DNA from: Tritrichomonas musculus | Taxonomy: Eukaryota; Parabasalia; Tritrichomonadida; Tritrichomonadidae | Assembly: GCA_039105265.1 (NCBI GenBank) | Contig: JAPFFF010000039.1 | Location: forward strand, 124,001 to 188,000 | Reading direction: 5' to 3' | Length of the DNA: 64,000 nt | Part shown: piece by piece, positions 11,397 through 21,644 of the stretch | Layout of the letters: the number at the start of each line of letters is the position of its first letter | How positions within the stretch are numbered: position 1 is the stretch's first letter | Program-made: the position numbers and the translations under genes | Notes under the pieces: model-generated | Told to the model about the DNA's origin: nothing | The model's database searches: none | Seen by the model: the letters and a program-made list of their open reading frames with translations, nothing else

Positions 11397-11399
<3 letters not shown>

Positions 11400-11436
<37 letters not shown>

Positions 11437-11835
11437 CATCCCAAATTAAAAATAAAATGCATTATCAATCTTAAAATAACAATTATCAATAAGCAAAACT
11501 GCTTCAACTAAACAAATACTAATAAAAACCAAAAGGTAATTTATTTGATCAAATTTATCAAAATTAATGAATTTTTGAATAAGTTTGATATCTATATCTT
11601 TAATAGAACACATATTCAAAAAGCGAATTTGATTTTTTTCATCAAAAATCATTTGAATATCATCAATACTTAGTTCTGCTTTACAAAATATTCAGTAAGT
11701 TCTCAGAAAATAGAAATTTATAAAAAAAAGTCCATAAATAGTTATAAAACTATGAATTAAAAATAAAAAAATTACTACTGTATATTTTAATTTAAATAGT
11801 TATAATAGAAAATATAATAAAAAATGCAATTCAAT
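11400..11835. other. Gene-poor stretch after the 3.0-kb element
   Basis: Begins with a 37-base T tract. A minus-strand frame of 68 codons (11446-11652) contains a hydrophobic stretch (YLLVFISICLVEAVLL). It could be a further remnant downstream of the decayed membrane-protein gene at 11836-13470, but no family is recognisable. Confidence 0.35.
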
Positions 11836-13470
11836 CTACTCATTTTTGTTGAAAATTTTTTCTGTCATCAATGGAATAGCCATTCCATAAAAAAACCAAG
11901 CAAAAGGCGTTATATAAAAAATTGTGTACTCTAATAAACTGCAATTAATTTCTGATGAATCCTCACAAGAATCTAAATCAGAGCCTTCTAAAATTGAATC
12001 AGAATCAGAATCATCAAATTTAAAATCTGCAAAAAAGTATAAATATAAAGAAATGATAGCTGGCAAACAAGCAAGTGATATTAGAATAATAGATACAGTG
12101 AAATTGAGATTTAACTTATTTGAATAATTGGCATATAAAGCGAGTCCATTTGATAAGAACATGATTGCTGAATTACCGAAACTTAAAGAATAGTCACTTT
12201 TATTTTCATATGGCCAAATACATAGAATCAAAACTACCCAGCCTAATTCAATAACAATACAGGCCCAAGGAAGATCAAAACCACCTTCAACTGAATATAA
12301 TACTTGTCGTGCAATATCGATTAATTCAATAAATATATATAATAGCTTAATTCTGAACCTAGATCTTTATATTTGCTTTTTATGCCAGAAAATCCAAAAA
12401 TAATTAAAAAAACAGTCAATACGATTGGCAACATATACAGCAATAACATTCCATATTTTACCTTAGTTATTCATAATTCCAATAAAAGAATCTGTAGCTG
12501 GAACTAATATTAATGTAAAGCAGTTTATTCCAAAGAGATAAGATTTCTTTTTCACTTTATATATTTGAGTCGATGAATATTTATCACAAACATGGACTAT
12601 AAATTCAATCAATATTGAAAAAAAAAAAAAACAAAAACCTGAAACAATTGAAACATAAACAAGAGTAAAACTAACACGTACTACAAGTATTGGCGCCAAT
12701 ATACTGGTTAAAATTATACAAGTTCCTAAAACTGCGAATGTAAATTGATTATGATATTTATATTCATTGAAATGTTCAAAAGGAACTTTATAACAATTAT
12801 CATGGGATATTTCATATTTATTGGTACACTTGGTACATTTATCTAAGGACCTTGGATAATGAATACAATTTTCATCAGTACACCTTTGACAATCATTTCC
12901 ACCATAATCCTCAGGGCATTCTGAGCAAAAATATGCTTTGTCCTTATAGCAATAATCACAACGATCACACTCTATACACTTGTTTTCAATTAAACCAAAA
13001 TCAATTTTACATATAGTACAAATTGTATAATTTGTACCACAATTAACGCAATTTGAATCTTCACATTTAACGCATTTTCCATACTCATCAACGCCATATC
13101 CTGCAGAACAATTATAACATATTTCATCCTTATAGCAACTATTGCATTTTTTTCGCATTTAACACATTTTCCATATGTAAAACTATTTTCGTTTTCATCA
13201 ATAAAATAATTTTCATTGCATTGTCCACATATTGATGCATTGACTGAGCATTTAATGCATTCGAAATTTTTACATAAAACACAAGCTCCTGAATCATCTA
13301 ATCAGTATCCATTCTTACATTTCAAGCAAGTTGAATTGAAGCATTCATCACAATCAGGTGAACATAATTGGCATGAATAAGTGTTAGTTAATTTGTTTAA
13401 AACTAGACCATATCCTCAAGAACATTTTGAACAATTGTATTGGTTTTCAGAACAATCTAAACAATTATTA
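11836..13470 (-). pseudogene. Decayed Cys-rich (EGF/furin-like) multi-pass membrane protein gene
   Basis: Reading right to left, the region encodes closely spaced Cys pairs typical of trichomonad Cys-rich surface proteins (CNSC, CYNCSAGYG, CVKC, NCVNCG, CTICK, CSECPEDYGG), then several hydrophobic segments (for example FAVLGTCIILTSILAPILVV) and an acidic cytoplasmic tail. It is no longer one frame. The longest pieces are 12463-13158 (231 codons) and 11836-12231 (131 codons). Between them the membrane segments continue in other frames (for example LPWACIVIELGWVVLILCIW around 12240-12300), so at least two shifts have occurred. Upstream to about 13470 Cys-rich coding sequence continues with in-frame stops (after CSKCS and after KCKNGY). 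No start or signal peptide is visible. Probably a dead host gene, once a surface protein. Confidence 0.75.
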
Positions 13471-14057
13471 TAAGACTATGGTTGCTAGTTGTTTTAAGTT
13501 GTTATAAAAGCTTTTCCTTCTTCTTTGAAATACTAATATTAACCGTAGAAAATATTATTAAAAATAAAAAGTGACAAATTTATATTAACGGTCAAGTTCA
13601 AATTTACGGGTAAAAAAAATTTACCAAAAAAAAAGGAAATATGATAATATTTTCATAAACAGCTTTTATATTAATAGAAACATATACAGCTTGTTTTGAC
13701 ATTTTTGAGTTATTTATAATGAGGATAAAAAATTAAAATTAAAAGAATAAAAAATGAATTTTGAATCATAATTGGGGGATTTTAGAACTTTAGGTCTAGA
13801 ATCACCACAATTGTATGCTACTAAGTCCCTCCATTGAGCAAACAGCTTTGAAGTATGCTTAGTATATAGGAACATAAGTAAATATATATATATATCGAAC
13901 ATTAGTTATTTTTAATCGATAAAAATTTTTATCTATTTGATTTAAAAAAAGAAAATCATTCTGTTACAAAAGATTCATCATTTTTTAAGTCAAAATCAGG
14001 AGCTGAATAATTTGCATCGAAAATTATTTATTTCATATCAGTATTTAAGCTGGATTA
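13471..14057. other. Intergenic, nothing recognisable
   Basis: AT-rich sequence with only a 62-codon minus-strand frame (13714-13902) lacking family signals. No repeats with clear ends were seen. Confidence 0.5.
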
Positions 14058-14565
14058 CAAAAACTGGACCTCTCGATTTATTTGTGGGAAATTCAAAATA
14101 TTATTTTCTATTTCAGAGGTCCAGTTTTTGGAACTTTCAAAAATTAAATATATATTGAAAATTTTAATGGTTTTTTTATATAAAAAATTCATGCTGCGAA
14201 TTGGTGGTGAATCATTTATCTGATTCACTTGATTAAAAGTATCTATGCTGTTAATTGATGGTGAAATTGGAGCTTGATTTAAAGTTGATGACAAATAAAT
14301 TTGACAAATTTGATTCGATTTTTGTAAATTCTGTATTGATTGATTATATTCGATCTCAGTTGTTTGGTTTTAGGATCAAGTAGAATGATCAGATTTATCA
14401 TAATTATCATCTTGGCTTAAGGAATTATAATGAATTTGATTTTGGTTTGCTGAATTGCCTGAGCCCATAATTAAAGTAAACAATATTTCAATATCATTCA
14501 AAATTTAAAAGAAGCTTTGAAAAAATTCTATATATTTAAGAAAATTGAGAGGTCCAGTTTTTGGA
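14058..14565. repeat. Inverted repeats around AAAAACTGGACCTCTC
   Basis: CAAAAACTGGACCTCTC at 14058-14074 is matched by inverted copies at 14115-14131 (AGAGGTCCAGTTTTTGG) and 14548-14565 (GAGAGGTCCAGTTTTTGG). The outer pair would bound a 508-bp element; the inner pair forms a short hairpin. No target duplication was recognised. Likely a small non-autonomous transposon or its remains. Confidence 0.6.
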
Positions 14566-14763
14566 ATTTAGTTTATTTAAACGAATGCTGAAATAATAAG
14601 GAGAAATAAAAATGCCAGGGCATTGGAATTGAGAGGAAGCAAATTTCACACGGGCCACATGTTTGGCCCGTAAATTGCTCAAGGACGAAAAGTTCCATTT
14701 GTCACTTTTTTGTCCGAGCCTGCCCGGGCCACCCTTTTAACAAGCCTGTTCTCAGAAAAATAA

Positions 14764-15574
14764 AAAAAATAGGGGGGTCAACCGCCGAAAATGTGTCAAA
14801 AAATATATTTTTTAAAGATAATGATAAATAAATGATGGAAATATATTCCTTACTTTATATAGTTTATTTTAAAATATTTATTATTAAATTTCATCTATAG
14901 GTCCACAAAAGGCAACAACTTTTCGAAAATTAAAAAAAAATTAACCATAATTCACCATTTTATAAAAAAGTGGCTTTTAGATTATTTGAATCAAATTGAT
15001 TAATATTTTAAGTTTTATTCAAGAAGGTTATTATGAAAATATTTATTTGCTTAGGTTATCAATTTAAAATTAATTTTTGAATCACAATTTAAATTATTTA
15101 AATATCAAAATAATATAATCAATGATATATATTTCAATCTATCCTAAAATTGATTTTTAATAGATTTTCTCTCTTATTTTTTAATATTTTTATTACATTT
15201 GCATCAATTTCATATAATCATTTAGAATATAACTATCATATAACATTTTATGTAATTAAAGAGCAGAATTATAAAATTATCACATTTAAACCTGTTTTAT
15301 AATCATTTCAATGGCAGAACAAAGTCTTTTATCAATTATCTTAATGATTTTACTGAAAATTTTTAAGAAATAACTCAATTTTCAAATCACAAGTCATTAC
15401 AACTTTAATGCTTTGCCTTTTTTGGCCCTATAGATAAAATTAGGAAAAAATATTTTTAATAAATAGTATATTCAATGAACTATATAGTTCTATAATTATT
15501 ATACAAAAATTCTCAGATTTTAAGTTTGCTTTAAAATTTTGACAAAAATTTTACGGTTGACCCCCCTATTTTTT
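14764..15574. mobile_element. 811-bp TA-flanked inverted-repeat element (MITE-like)
   Basis: A perfect 21-bp inverted repeat whose core is TAGGGGGGTCAACCG lies at 14764-14784 and 15554-15574. The arms remain recognisably inverted further in (ATCTATAGGTCCACAAAAGG near 14894 against its diverged complement near 15425), so the element is a long imperfect fold-back. If the GGGGGGTCAACCG core is the true end, it is flanked by TA on both sides, as in Tc1/mariner-type insertion. No coding capacity. Confidence 0.75.
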
Positions 15575-15856
15575 AATATTTAGTAAAAAAAGTGCATTCT
15601 ACGAATTTTTTGGACACCATATAAAAGCATTAATGATGAAATTCATGAAGATATAAATGAGTTACGTGAAGAGATCAAAAATATTAAGGATACAATGAAC
15701 ATATTAATTGAATTCATTAATAAAACATTTCAAGGTACCACTGATGTATCACCACCTTCAGTATCTTGAATAACCATATATGGATGTGAATCTTGACATT
15801 TATTCAACTATTTAACGAAAGAATAATCAAATAAATATTTTATAATTTATTAGATT

Positions 15857-15991
15857 ATTTCTATTTAGGGTGGCACTGGGTGGGCCAAAATTAAGAAAAT
15901 GGGTCAAAAAGAAGTAAACATTTGGGTCACCATTTATCCTCTCAATTATTTGAATTGAATACGATTAAATAAGGTCAAATAATTGCTTTTT

Positions 15992-16027
<36 letters not shown>

Positions 16028-17073
16028 TTTGCGAAAATCCTTATGTGCGAGCGTGCGGAGAAAAAAAATTAAAAATATTGATCGGCATGGTTAATTATTC
16101 TACCATAAAAAAAAGTTATTTGTTGAATATAAAAAAAAACTGAAAATTTTGAAATAATTTTTTATCTGCTCTCTTTCAATAAAATCTGAATTTCAAAAGC
16201 ATAATAATTTAGTTTTTTTTCAATTTTTAAAAAATTATACATAAAAAGTTTATTATTTTTTTTTAAAAAAATTAATTCAAAAAGATTAATATCATATATT
16301 TTTAATAGTGGAAATGCTATACTCAAAAAGTTGCAAAAGAGAATCAAAAATAAATTATTAAGTAGCTTTTTGAGGCGAAGCCTCAAAAAGCTACTTAATC
16401 ATTTATTAAATAAAATTTAATTTTATCTTGTATAAAAAAGCATGAATTCATAATATTCAACAAGGAAATGATGTTTATCATAATTATATATATCAGTTAT
16501 TATTATATACTATGTAAACAAATAAATAAAATTTGGCCCATTTTGGCCCAATTATAAATGGATGGGTCAACCAAATATCGTCTGAAATCTTCAGAAAATT
16601 ATCCCAAAAATTTTGGGCTAAAATGGGCCAAGTTGGGCCAAAATGGGCCAAATTTTTTTTTTTAAGCATATATATAAATTATTAATAATGTATACCTATA
16701 TTTATAATATACATTACTATATTGTTTAATATCATAACTTTAAAGCTTTTTATATAAGATATATTTATTTTTTTAATTATTAATTTTTGTGAAAATAAAA
16801 ATTATTCTCTATGAAAAGTAAAAGACAATTTGAATGAAAATTTTTATTTTAAAAGATAAATTTATCTCTTCCATTCTATGTAAATCATTAATTTTTTCAT
16901 ATATATTTAAATAAATAATCTGATAGCGATTTGTAAATTGATAATTTATAACTTTATATATAGAATCAAAACAATTTGAATTGGCCCACGTTGTGACACA
17001 TTAAACCCACATTTTGGCCCACATTTTTTAAAAAATGCACATTTGGGCAAATTTGACCACCCTATTTCTATTT
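15857..17073. mobile_element. 1.2-kb MULE-like non-autonomous transposon with 10-bp target duplication
   Basis: The element spans 15867-17063, flanked by the identical 10-mers ATTTCTATTT at 15857-15866 and 17064-17073. Ends are inverted and imperfect: AGGGTGGCACTGGGTGGGCC on the left, the complement of AGGGTGGTCAAATTTGCCC on the right. A 9-11 bp duplication with terminal inverted repeats is the hallmark of Mutator-like elements. The interior is non-coding, with repeated GGGCCAAAATGGGCCA words near both ends, a T tract at about 15991-16025 and a 41-bp perfect hairpin at 16358-16398. The 74-codon minus-strand frame at 16162-16386 is low-complexity. Confidence 0.8.
16358..16398. repeat. 41-bp perfect hairpin, 19-bp arms
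   Basis: The arm TTAAGTAGCTTTTTGAGGC is followed by loop GAA and the exact reverse complement. It shares the CTTTTTGAGG/CCTCAAAAAG core with 386-410. It lies inside the MULE-like element. Confidence 0.8.
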
Positions 17074-17234
17074 TTAAACAAATAATTTTTAAATACTTTA
17101 AGTTATTATAAAGAAAGTTGTTGAAATTTAATAAATTTCTTTATGTTTTTTCCAGATCTTTGAGAAAAACAACGATACAACTTTTTCAAAAAAAATTAAT
17201 TTTTTAACTAAAATATACTCAATCAGAAAAATAT

Positions 17235-19985
17235 TTAAATAAAACAACTAGCATCAACAGGAGGTAAAAAGCTATCAGTAATAGCAGGCATATTGCTTTT
17301 AGTTTTGATCAACTTTACTTGATTTTCGCCAATTTCCAGTTGAATTTTTTCATCCGATGGAATCTGGTCTGGTTTTTTTATACATTCAGGTAAATAAAAT
17401 CTTGTAAAAGAGTTAATTGCAATTCTTCTACTAGAATCATTTGTAAAACCACCGAAACAAATGATTTGTTTTTCATTTAAATTTTGGGAATCAATAACAG
17501 CAGTTGCGGCAAATCTGTTCATACCATAGATATAATTACCTTTAATTTTCAAATCGATTACATCCAATGAATCAATATTAAGAGCGAAAGGCAAATTATT
17601 ATAACCTTCACCACCAAAGACTACCATGAATTGATTAATCATCACAGCACCATGGGAGCATCTAGGAATGATAGAGTTATTTTTATGTAACTTAATTTTC
17701 GCCCATTCATTTTGATCGAATGAAAAGATCCAAGTATCATTCAATTTTTCATTATTTAATTGGCCCCCATGAATAATCATTGAATTTTTGTATACAACCG
17801 CTGAATGATCGGATCTAGGTGAAGGACATTTTCGTTTAATGAAGGGTTTAGACCATTGATGTTTAGTAACATTATAAATCCAAATTTCATTTGATTCGTT
17901 ATTTTGTTGATCTAAACCGCCAAAAACCACAAGGTTATCGTTATAAGCAACCATTGTATGATTAACACGAGTGAAAGAAGACTTATTTGGCAGTGCAACC
18001 CATTGATTATCTTTGTAAAGATAAACCTGATTGCATTTTCTTCCACCAAACATGTAAAGTGAAACGAATGCTTTTTCCTTGATTGCTTTTGAATATGTCA
18101 TTTTCATACCTGTAAAAGGTGGATTAATTTCATTGATTGAAAACTCGTTTCCTTTTGAATCAAATGATAAAATTGGTGGATAAGTAATTTCATTTTCATT
18201 TAAACATGATCCACCTGTAATAAACATAAGCGTATCATTTAAAGTGACTGCGGATGAACCAATAATTTGTGGAATAGGTAAATTAGTGAACGAAGTTGGT
18301 ATAATTTCTTCGGCAAATATTTGATTTGGCTCAAGAATCATCAAATTTTGACGAAGTTGTCTAATATTCAATACAAAGTCATGTTTCATTTCTTTAGAAT
18401 CAAAAAGAATGTTGCAATAGAATTGAGTGCTAATCATGAAGAATATTGATTCAGGGTCTTTATCAGCGGAAATAATAAATTGTAAATTCTTTATATTTTT
18501 ATAGAAAAGAACTGATTCTGATTTGTTTGATGTTTTTAACGTACAAAGAATTTTATCGGTTAAAAGATAAATCATTCCTTGTTTTTTCTTTTCCCAATCA
18601 TTTTTAGTTCGAACTTTGCATTCATAACTACTTTTAAGAGATCTTTCCATTGAAGCAAAACTTACTTCTGAATCCATAATTCTATTTGATATTTGAATCA
18701 TTTGTGCTGCATTTTTGATTTGATCACAATATTTTTCAATTTTTTGACCTAATGTTTTCATTGTAGATTCAGCAATGCAAACAAACCTATAGTCAATATG
18801 ACTCATTGGTGTTACTTTTTGTATTTCATGAAGTAATAATGGATATTTTAACGGTCGTTGATATGGTGCACTAGCATATTGATCAAATGCTATTTTATTA
18901 TTTGAAAAAACTTTTTGTTCAATTTCAAGTAGTTTTTCATTTGCCACAATTTCACTGATAACTTTTTGAATGTTACCATATTGTCGTGGAAAATCTCTAT
19001 GTTTTAAAAATTCATTCCCCATCTTAATAAATGAAAATGATATTCTCGTTCCATAGTTAATTTTCATGCTTTTTAATGATGTGTAAAATCGCGTGTGAAA
19101 TTTAAATATTTGAATACAAATATTAAAAAATCTATCATACATATCAGATGATTTTTCAAGTAAACCAGCTTCTTTCATTCTCGGTTTGAAGTAGTTGATC
19201 AAAAAATTAACTCTTTCTAAAAAAACTTCTTCTGTTTCAATAAGTTCTTTCAAAGGATAAACACGTTTTTTCATTATTTTGATAGCATCTTCAGTAAGAT
19301 GGCATTTGAATACATTATCGTTTTGATCGAATCTTAATTTCTTGATAATATATTTAGCATCATGCTTAGTAAAATCAACTTTTTTGTTATTGATGTAAAG
19401 CTCTGGATTTTCAATGGAAAGTTGGTAACTGTTCACTATTTTTCTTAGGACATATTTGCCTGATTTTGAGCCATACTCATTTAGATTAAAACTAACTATA
19501 AAATCAGGCATTTGTGGGGGAATATCAAATTCTTGTGATTTTCTTGGCGAGCTAAGTTCTTGTGGTTTTTCGGTTTGATCAAATGTTGGATGTTTATCGT
19601 CATGGTCAATTTCTAGTGAGTTTTCGGTCTGAGATTTTTTTGGAGATTTTCTGGGAGATTCTAATTGTTGTGGTTCGTTATCAACTTCATTATGCAAAAT
19701 AAAGTGAATTGTGTTTTTTTCACTCTTCGGTATAACTTGTAAGGTATAAGAAAAATCAAAAGGATCTTCTTTGATTAATTTGTGGCAAAGATCAGTGATG
19801 ATCGTGTCGGGGTCGATGTATTGTATGAATGTTGGCGTTCGAATAGCTAATACATAGCCTTTTTGTATATCTAAAACAACTTTGATTTCTCTCGCTCTTT
19901 TTCCAACAATTTTATCTGGTGATTTGTATTCTGGGTTCTTGTTGTCATAAAGAACTATTATAAATTTTTCTAGATTGGTTGCCAT
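17235..19985 (-). CDS. RhoGEF (DH-PH) and kelch-repeat protein
   Basis: 916 residues in one frame. Residues about 5-90 form a ubiquitin/RBD-like head (KFIIVLYDNKNPEYKSPDKI...). A Ser/Pro/Lys-rich linker repeats SPRKSP, and a second small beta domain sits at about 165-235. A DH (Dbl-homology) guanine-exchange domain starts near residue 243 (YPLKELIETEEVFLERVNFL) and runs to about 430. A PH-like domain follows (KQGMIYLLTDKILCTLK), to about 555. Six kelch blades then run from about 575 to 905, with double-glycine motifs such as LMFITGG, SLYMFGG, NLVVFGG, SMIIHGG, FMVVFGG and QIICFGG. By family knowledge it should activate a Rho/Rac-type GTPase, with the propeller as targeting platform; this links to actin control and phagocytosis in trichomonads. 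The start is supported by a TCATTT initiator 11 nt upstream. The stop overlaps TAAA. Confidence 0.9.
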   Translation of the reverse strand: MATNLEKFIIVLYDNKNPEYKSPDKIVGKRAREIKVVLDIQKGYVLAIRTPTFIQYIDPDTIITDLCHKLIKEDPFDFSYTLQVIPKSEKNTIHFILHNEVDNEPQQLESPRKSPKKSQTENSLEIDHDDKHPTFDQTEKPQELSSPRKSQEFDIPPQMPDFIVSFNLNEYGSKSGKYVLRKIVNSYQLSIENPELYINNKKVDFTKHDAKYIIKKLRFDQNDNVFKCHLTEDAIKIMKKRVYPLKELIETEEVFLERVNFLINYFKPRMKEAGLLEKSSDMYDRFFNICIQIFKFHTRFYTSLKSMKINYGTRISFSFIKMGNEFLKHRDFPRQYGNIQKVISEIVANEKLLEIEQKVFSNNKIAFDQYASAPYQRPLKYPLLLHEIQKVTPMSHIDYRFVCIAESTMKTLGQKIEKYCDQIKNAAQMIQISNRIMDSEVSFASMERSLKSSYECKVRTKNDWEKKKQGMIYLLTDKILCTLKTSNKSESVLFYKNIKNLQFIISADKDPESIFFMISTQFYCNILFDSKEMKHDFVLNIRQLRQNLMILEPNQIFAEEIIPTSFTNLPIPQIIGSSAVTLNDTLMFITGGSCLNENEITYPPILSFDSKGNEFSINEINPPFTGMKMTYSKAIKEKAFVSLYMFGGRKCNQVYLYKDNQWVALPNKSSFTRVNHTMVAYNDNLVVFGGLDQQNNESNEIWIYNVTKHQWSKPFIKRKCPSPRSDHSAVVYKNSMIIHGGQLNNEKLNDTWIFSFDQNEWAKIKLHKNNSIIPRCSHGAVMINQFMVVFGGEGYNNLPFALNIDSLDVIDLKIKGNYIYGMNRFAATAVIDSQNLNEKQIICFGGFTNDSSRRIAINSFTRFYLPECIKKPDQIPSDEKIQLEIGENQVKLIKTKSNMPAITDSFLPPVDASCFI

Positions 19986-19992
19986 CAGCTAA

Positions 19993-19998
19993 AAATGA
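19993..19998 (-). promoter_or_regulatory. Initiator (TCATTT) of the RhoGEF-kelch gene
   Basis: On the minus strand TCATTT precedes the ATG (19985-19983) by about 11 nt, matching the trichomonad Inr TCA(+1)YT(T/A) and the short 5' leaders of this group. Confidence 0.5.
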
Positions 19999-21070
19999 AA
20001 ATGATTTATTTTGCCCAATTTGCCCAAATTATTTTAAAAATTTTAAAAATTTCTCTTAAATTATTCACTTTTTGAGAATCTCTTCTCAAAAATGATAGAA
20101 TTTTATGAATTTAAAAATATAGTTTTCTTTATTTACTGTTGAAATATTCTAGTTTTTATTAAATAAATAAAAATTTAATATATTTTGAAATTTAGATGTT
20201 CAAGACAAAAACTATTCTGGTGCCCACATAATTATACCTTCGAAAAAAGGTACCGAAACTCTGTATGCTGGGGTAAATCGAACTTTAGGATTGGTTTTGA
20301 TTCTTTATATTTTAAATATATAATTATAATATATTTTTGCAGGTTTTCACAGATAGAATTTTTTTATAATTTATTTGTTCGCGAGATATTAATGTTTTTT
20401 GGAATTTTATTTCAAAAAGTGAGAATTAAAAGATTTTCAAATTTCAAAATGTAACTGCGATATATTGTAATATTTATAATATAATCATTATATTATGTAT
20501 TTTTTATATTTTATATAATTTATATAATGACAATTTAATTATTTATTTCAATTATATTTGCTATATATTAATATTTGAATATTTTTTAAAATTGAATTCA
20601 TAGAAATGAGAAGATTTTCAAATTTCAAATTGTAGCTAATATATACAATATTGTTAATATTTATATTATTATATTATTATTTATATAGGTTTTTATTTTA
20701 TGTTATTGTCTTAAAAATAATATAATTTTATTTTATAAATTTATATATTCATATATTCATATTTATATAATATGGAATATTGAATTAACTGCAAATTTCA
20801 AAATGTAGGAATAATATATTATAATAATAACAGTATCAAAATATATTTATATTATATATAGTTATAATTATATTTACAAATACTTAAAATAAATATGCAT
20901 ATAGAAATGCTAAATATTAACAGAAATAATGCATTTTTAAAAAAAAGTAATAAAATTGATAAAAAGTAATTGACCTTTTTTGGAGAAATCCAAATTCAAA
21001 TTGCATTTGGCATATCTTCAAATAATCCTTAATTAAAGCTTTAATAATAATTTAAAAATAATGTATGATA
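19999..21070. other. AT-rich stretch with three degenerate ~180-bp repeats
   Basis: No gene. The phrase TTTCAAATTTCAAAATGTA followed by an AT-rich (A/T)TATATTnnAATA context recurs at about 20434, 20616 and 20797 (the last diverged), a spacing of about 182 bases. This suggests a short decayed tandem array. A weak hairpin related to that at 386-410 lies near 20047-20075. The remaining sequence is low-complexity A/T. Confidence 0.45.
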
Positions 21071-21534
21071 ATAGGCTTGTTATTCTGATATCAATTATCA
21101 GGTTTGGCACTTTTTTTAACTCAGATAATCGATAATAAAATGCTATCGATTGGAACTTTTTATTGATGAATTCGATTATCAAGTATGAAATGTGATACAA
21201 AAAAAATATGCTTTTGATATCGAATCTTGATTAATCGAAATTAATACCTGAAAAAAACATTAAAAATAGTATTTTAATGGCATAAAATAAATATATTCTA
21301 ACTTATTATGTAAAAGAATCAGCTTTTATTAAATTTTATAACGGATATGTGAAGTAAACAGTTAAAAAAGTTTACAAAAATTTGATACGTTAAAAAAATT
21401 TCAATATTGATAATCGATCTTTAATTTTTATTCATTATTGATATCAGAGATAAAATTTTTGATTTGATATTGATATCAGAAAAATGGATCAATTATCGAT
21501 ATCGAAAATCGAGACTTAACAAGCCTATATGATA
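21065..21534. mobile_element. 458-bp MITE with 12-bp ends and 6-bp target duplication
   Basis: ATAGGCTTGTTA at 21071-21082 is exactly inverted at 21517-21528 (TAACAAGCCTAT). The element is flanked by identical hexamers ATGATA at 21065-21070 and 21529-21534. Internal sequence is rich in GATATC/TCGATAAT words that partly fold back. No coding capacity. The superfamily is not certain from a 6-bp duplication. Confidence 0.75.
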
Positions 21535-21644
21535 AATATATATAATGAATATTTCAAATGTAATTGCTTTTAAATTATTATTCATATTTGTATGAATAAT
21601 ATATTTCAGAACGTTCATCAGACTTTGTAATTCAATTTTTATTA

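Larger units (their letters stand above)
8403..11399. mobile_element. 3.0-kb element with ~140-bp terminal inverted repeats, no transposase
   Basis: The left end (8403 to about 8556) and right end (about 11262-11399) are inverted copies. They share GGGAAATCGGATTTGCCCG, then about 110 bases of unique sequence ending in the 18-bp palindrome CATGAGTAGCTACTCATG (8520-8537 and 11281-11298). The left copy carries an extra 16-bp tandem duplication of AATCGGATTTGCCCG. Both ends abut T tracts. The interior has no frame above about 70 codons, so this is a non-autonomous DNA transposon or a deletion derivative. Inside it are a four-copy 52-bp tandem repeat (10365-10570) and a second fold-back pair (about 10805-10893 with 11186-11272). 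The family cannot be named from these ends alone. Confidence 0.75.

Noticed and set aside
13714-13902. 62-codon minus-strand frame
   Set aside because: No recognisable domain and no conserved context.
17235-19985. C-terminal prenylation box in the RhoGEF-kelch protein (ending ASCFI)
   Set aside because: The Cys is third from the end, not fourth, so it does not fit CaaX.
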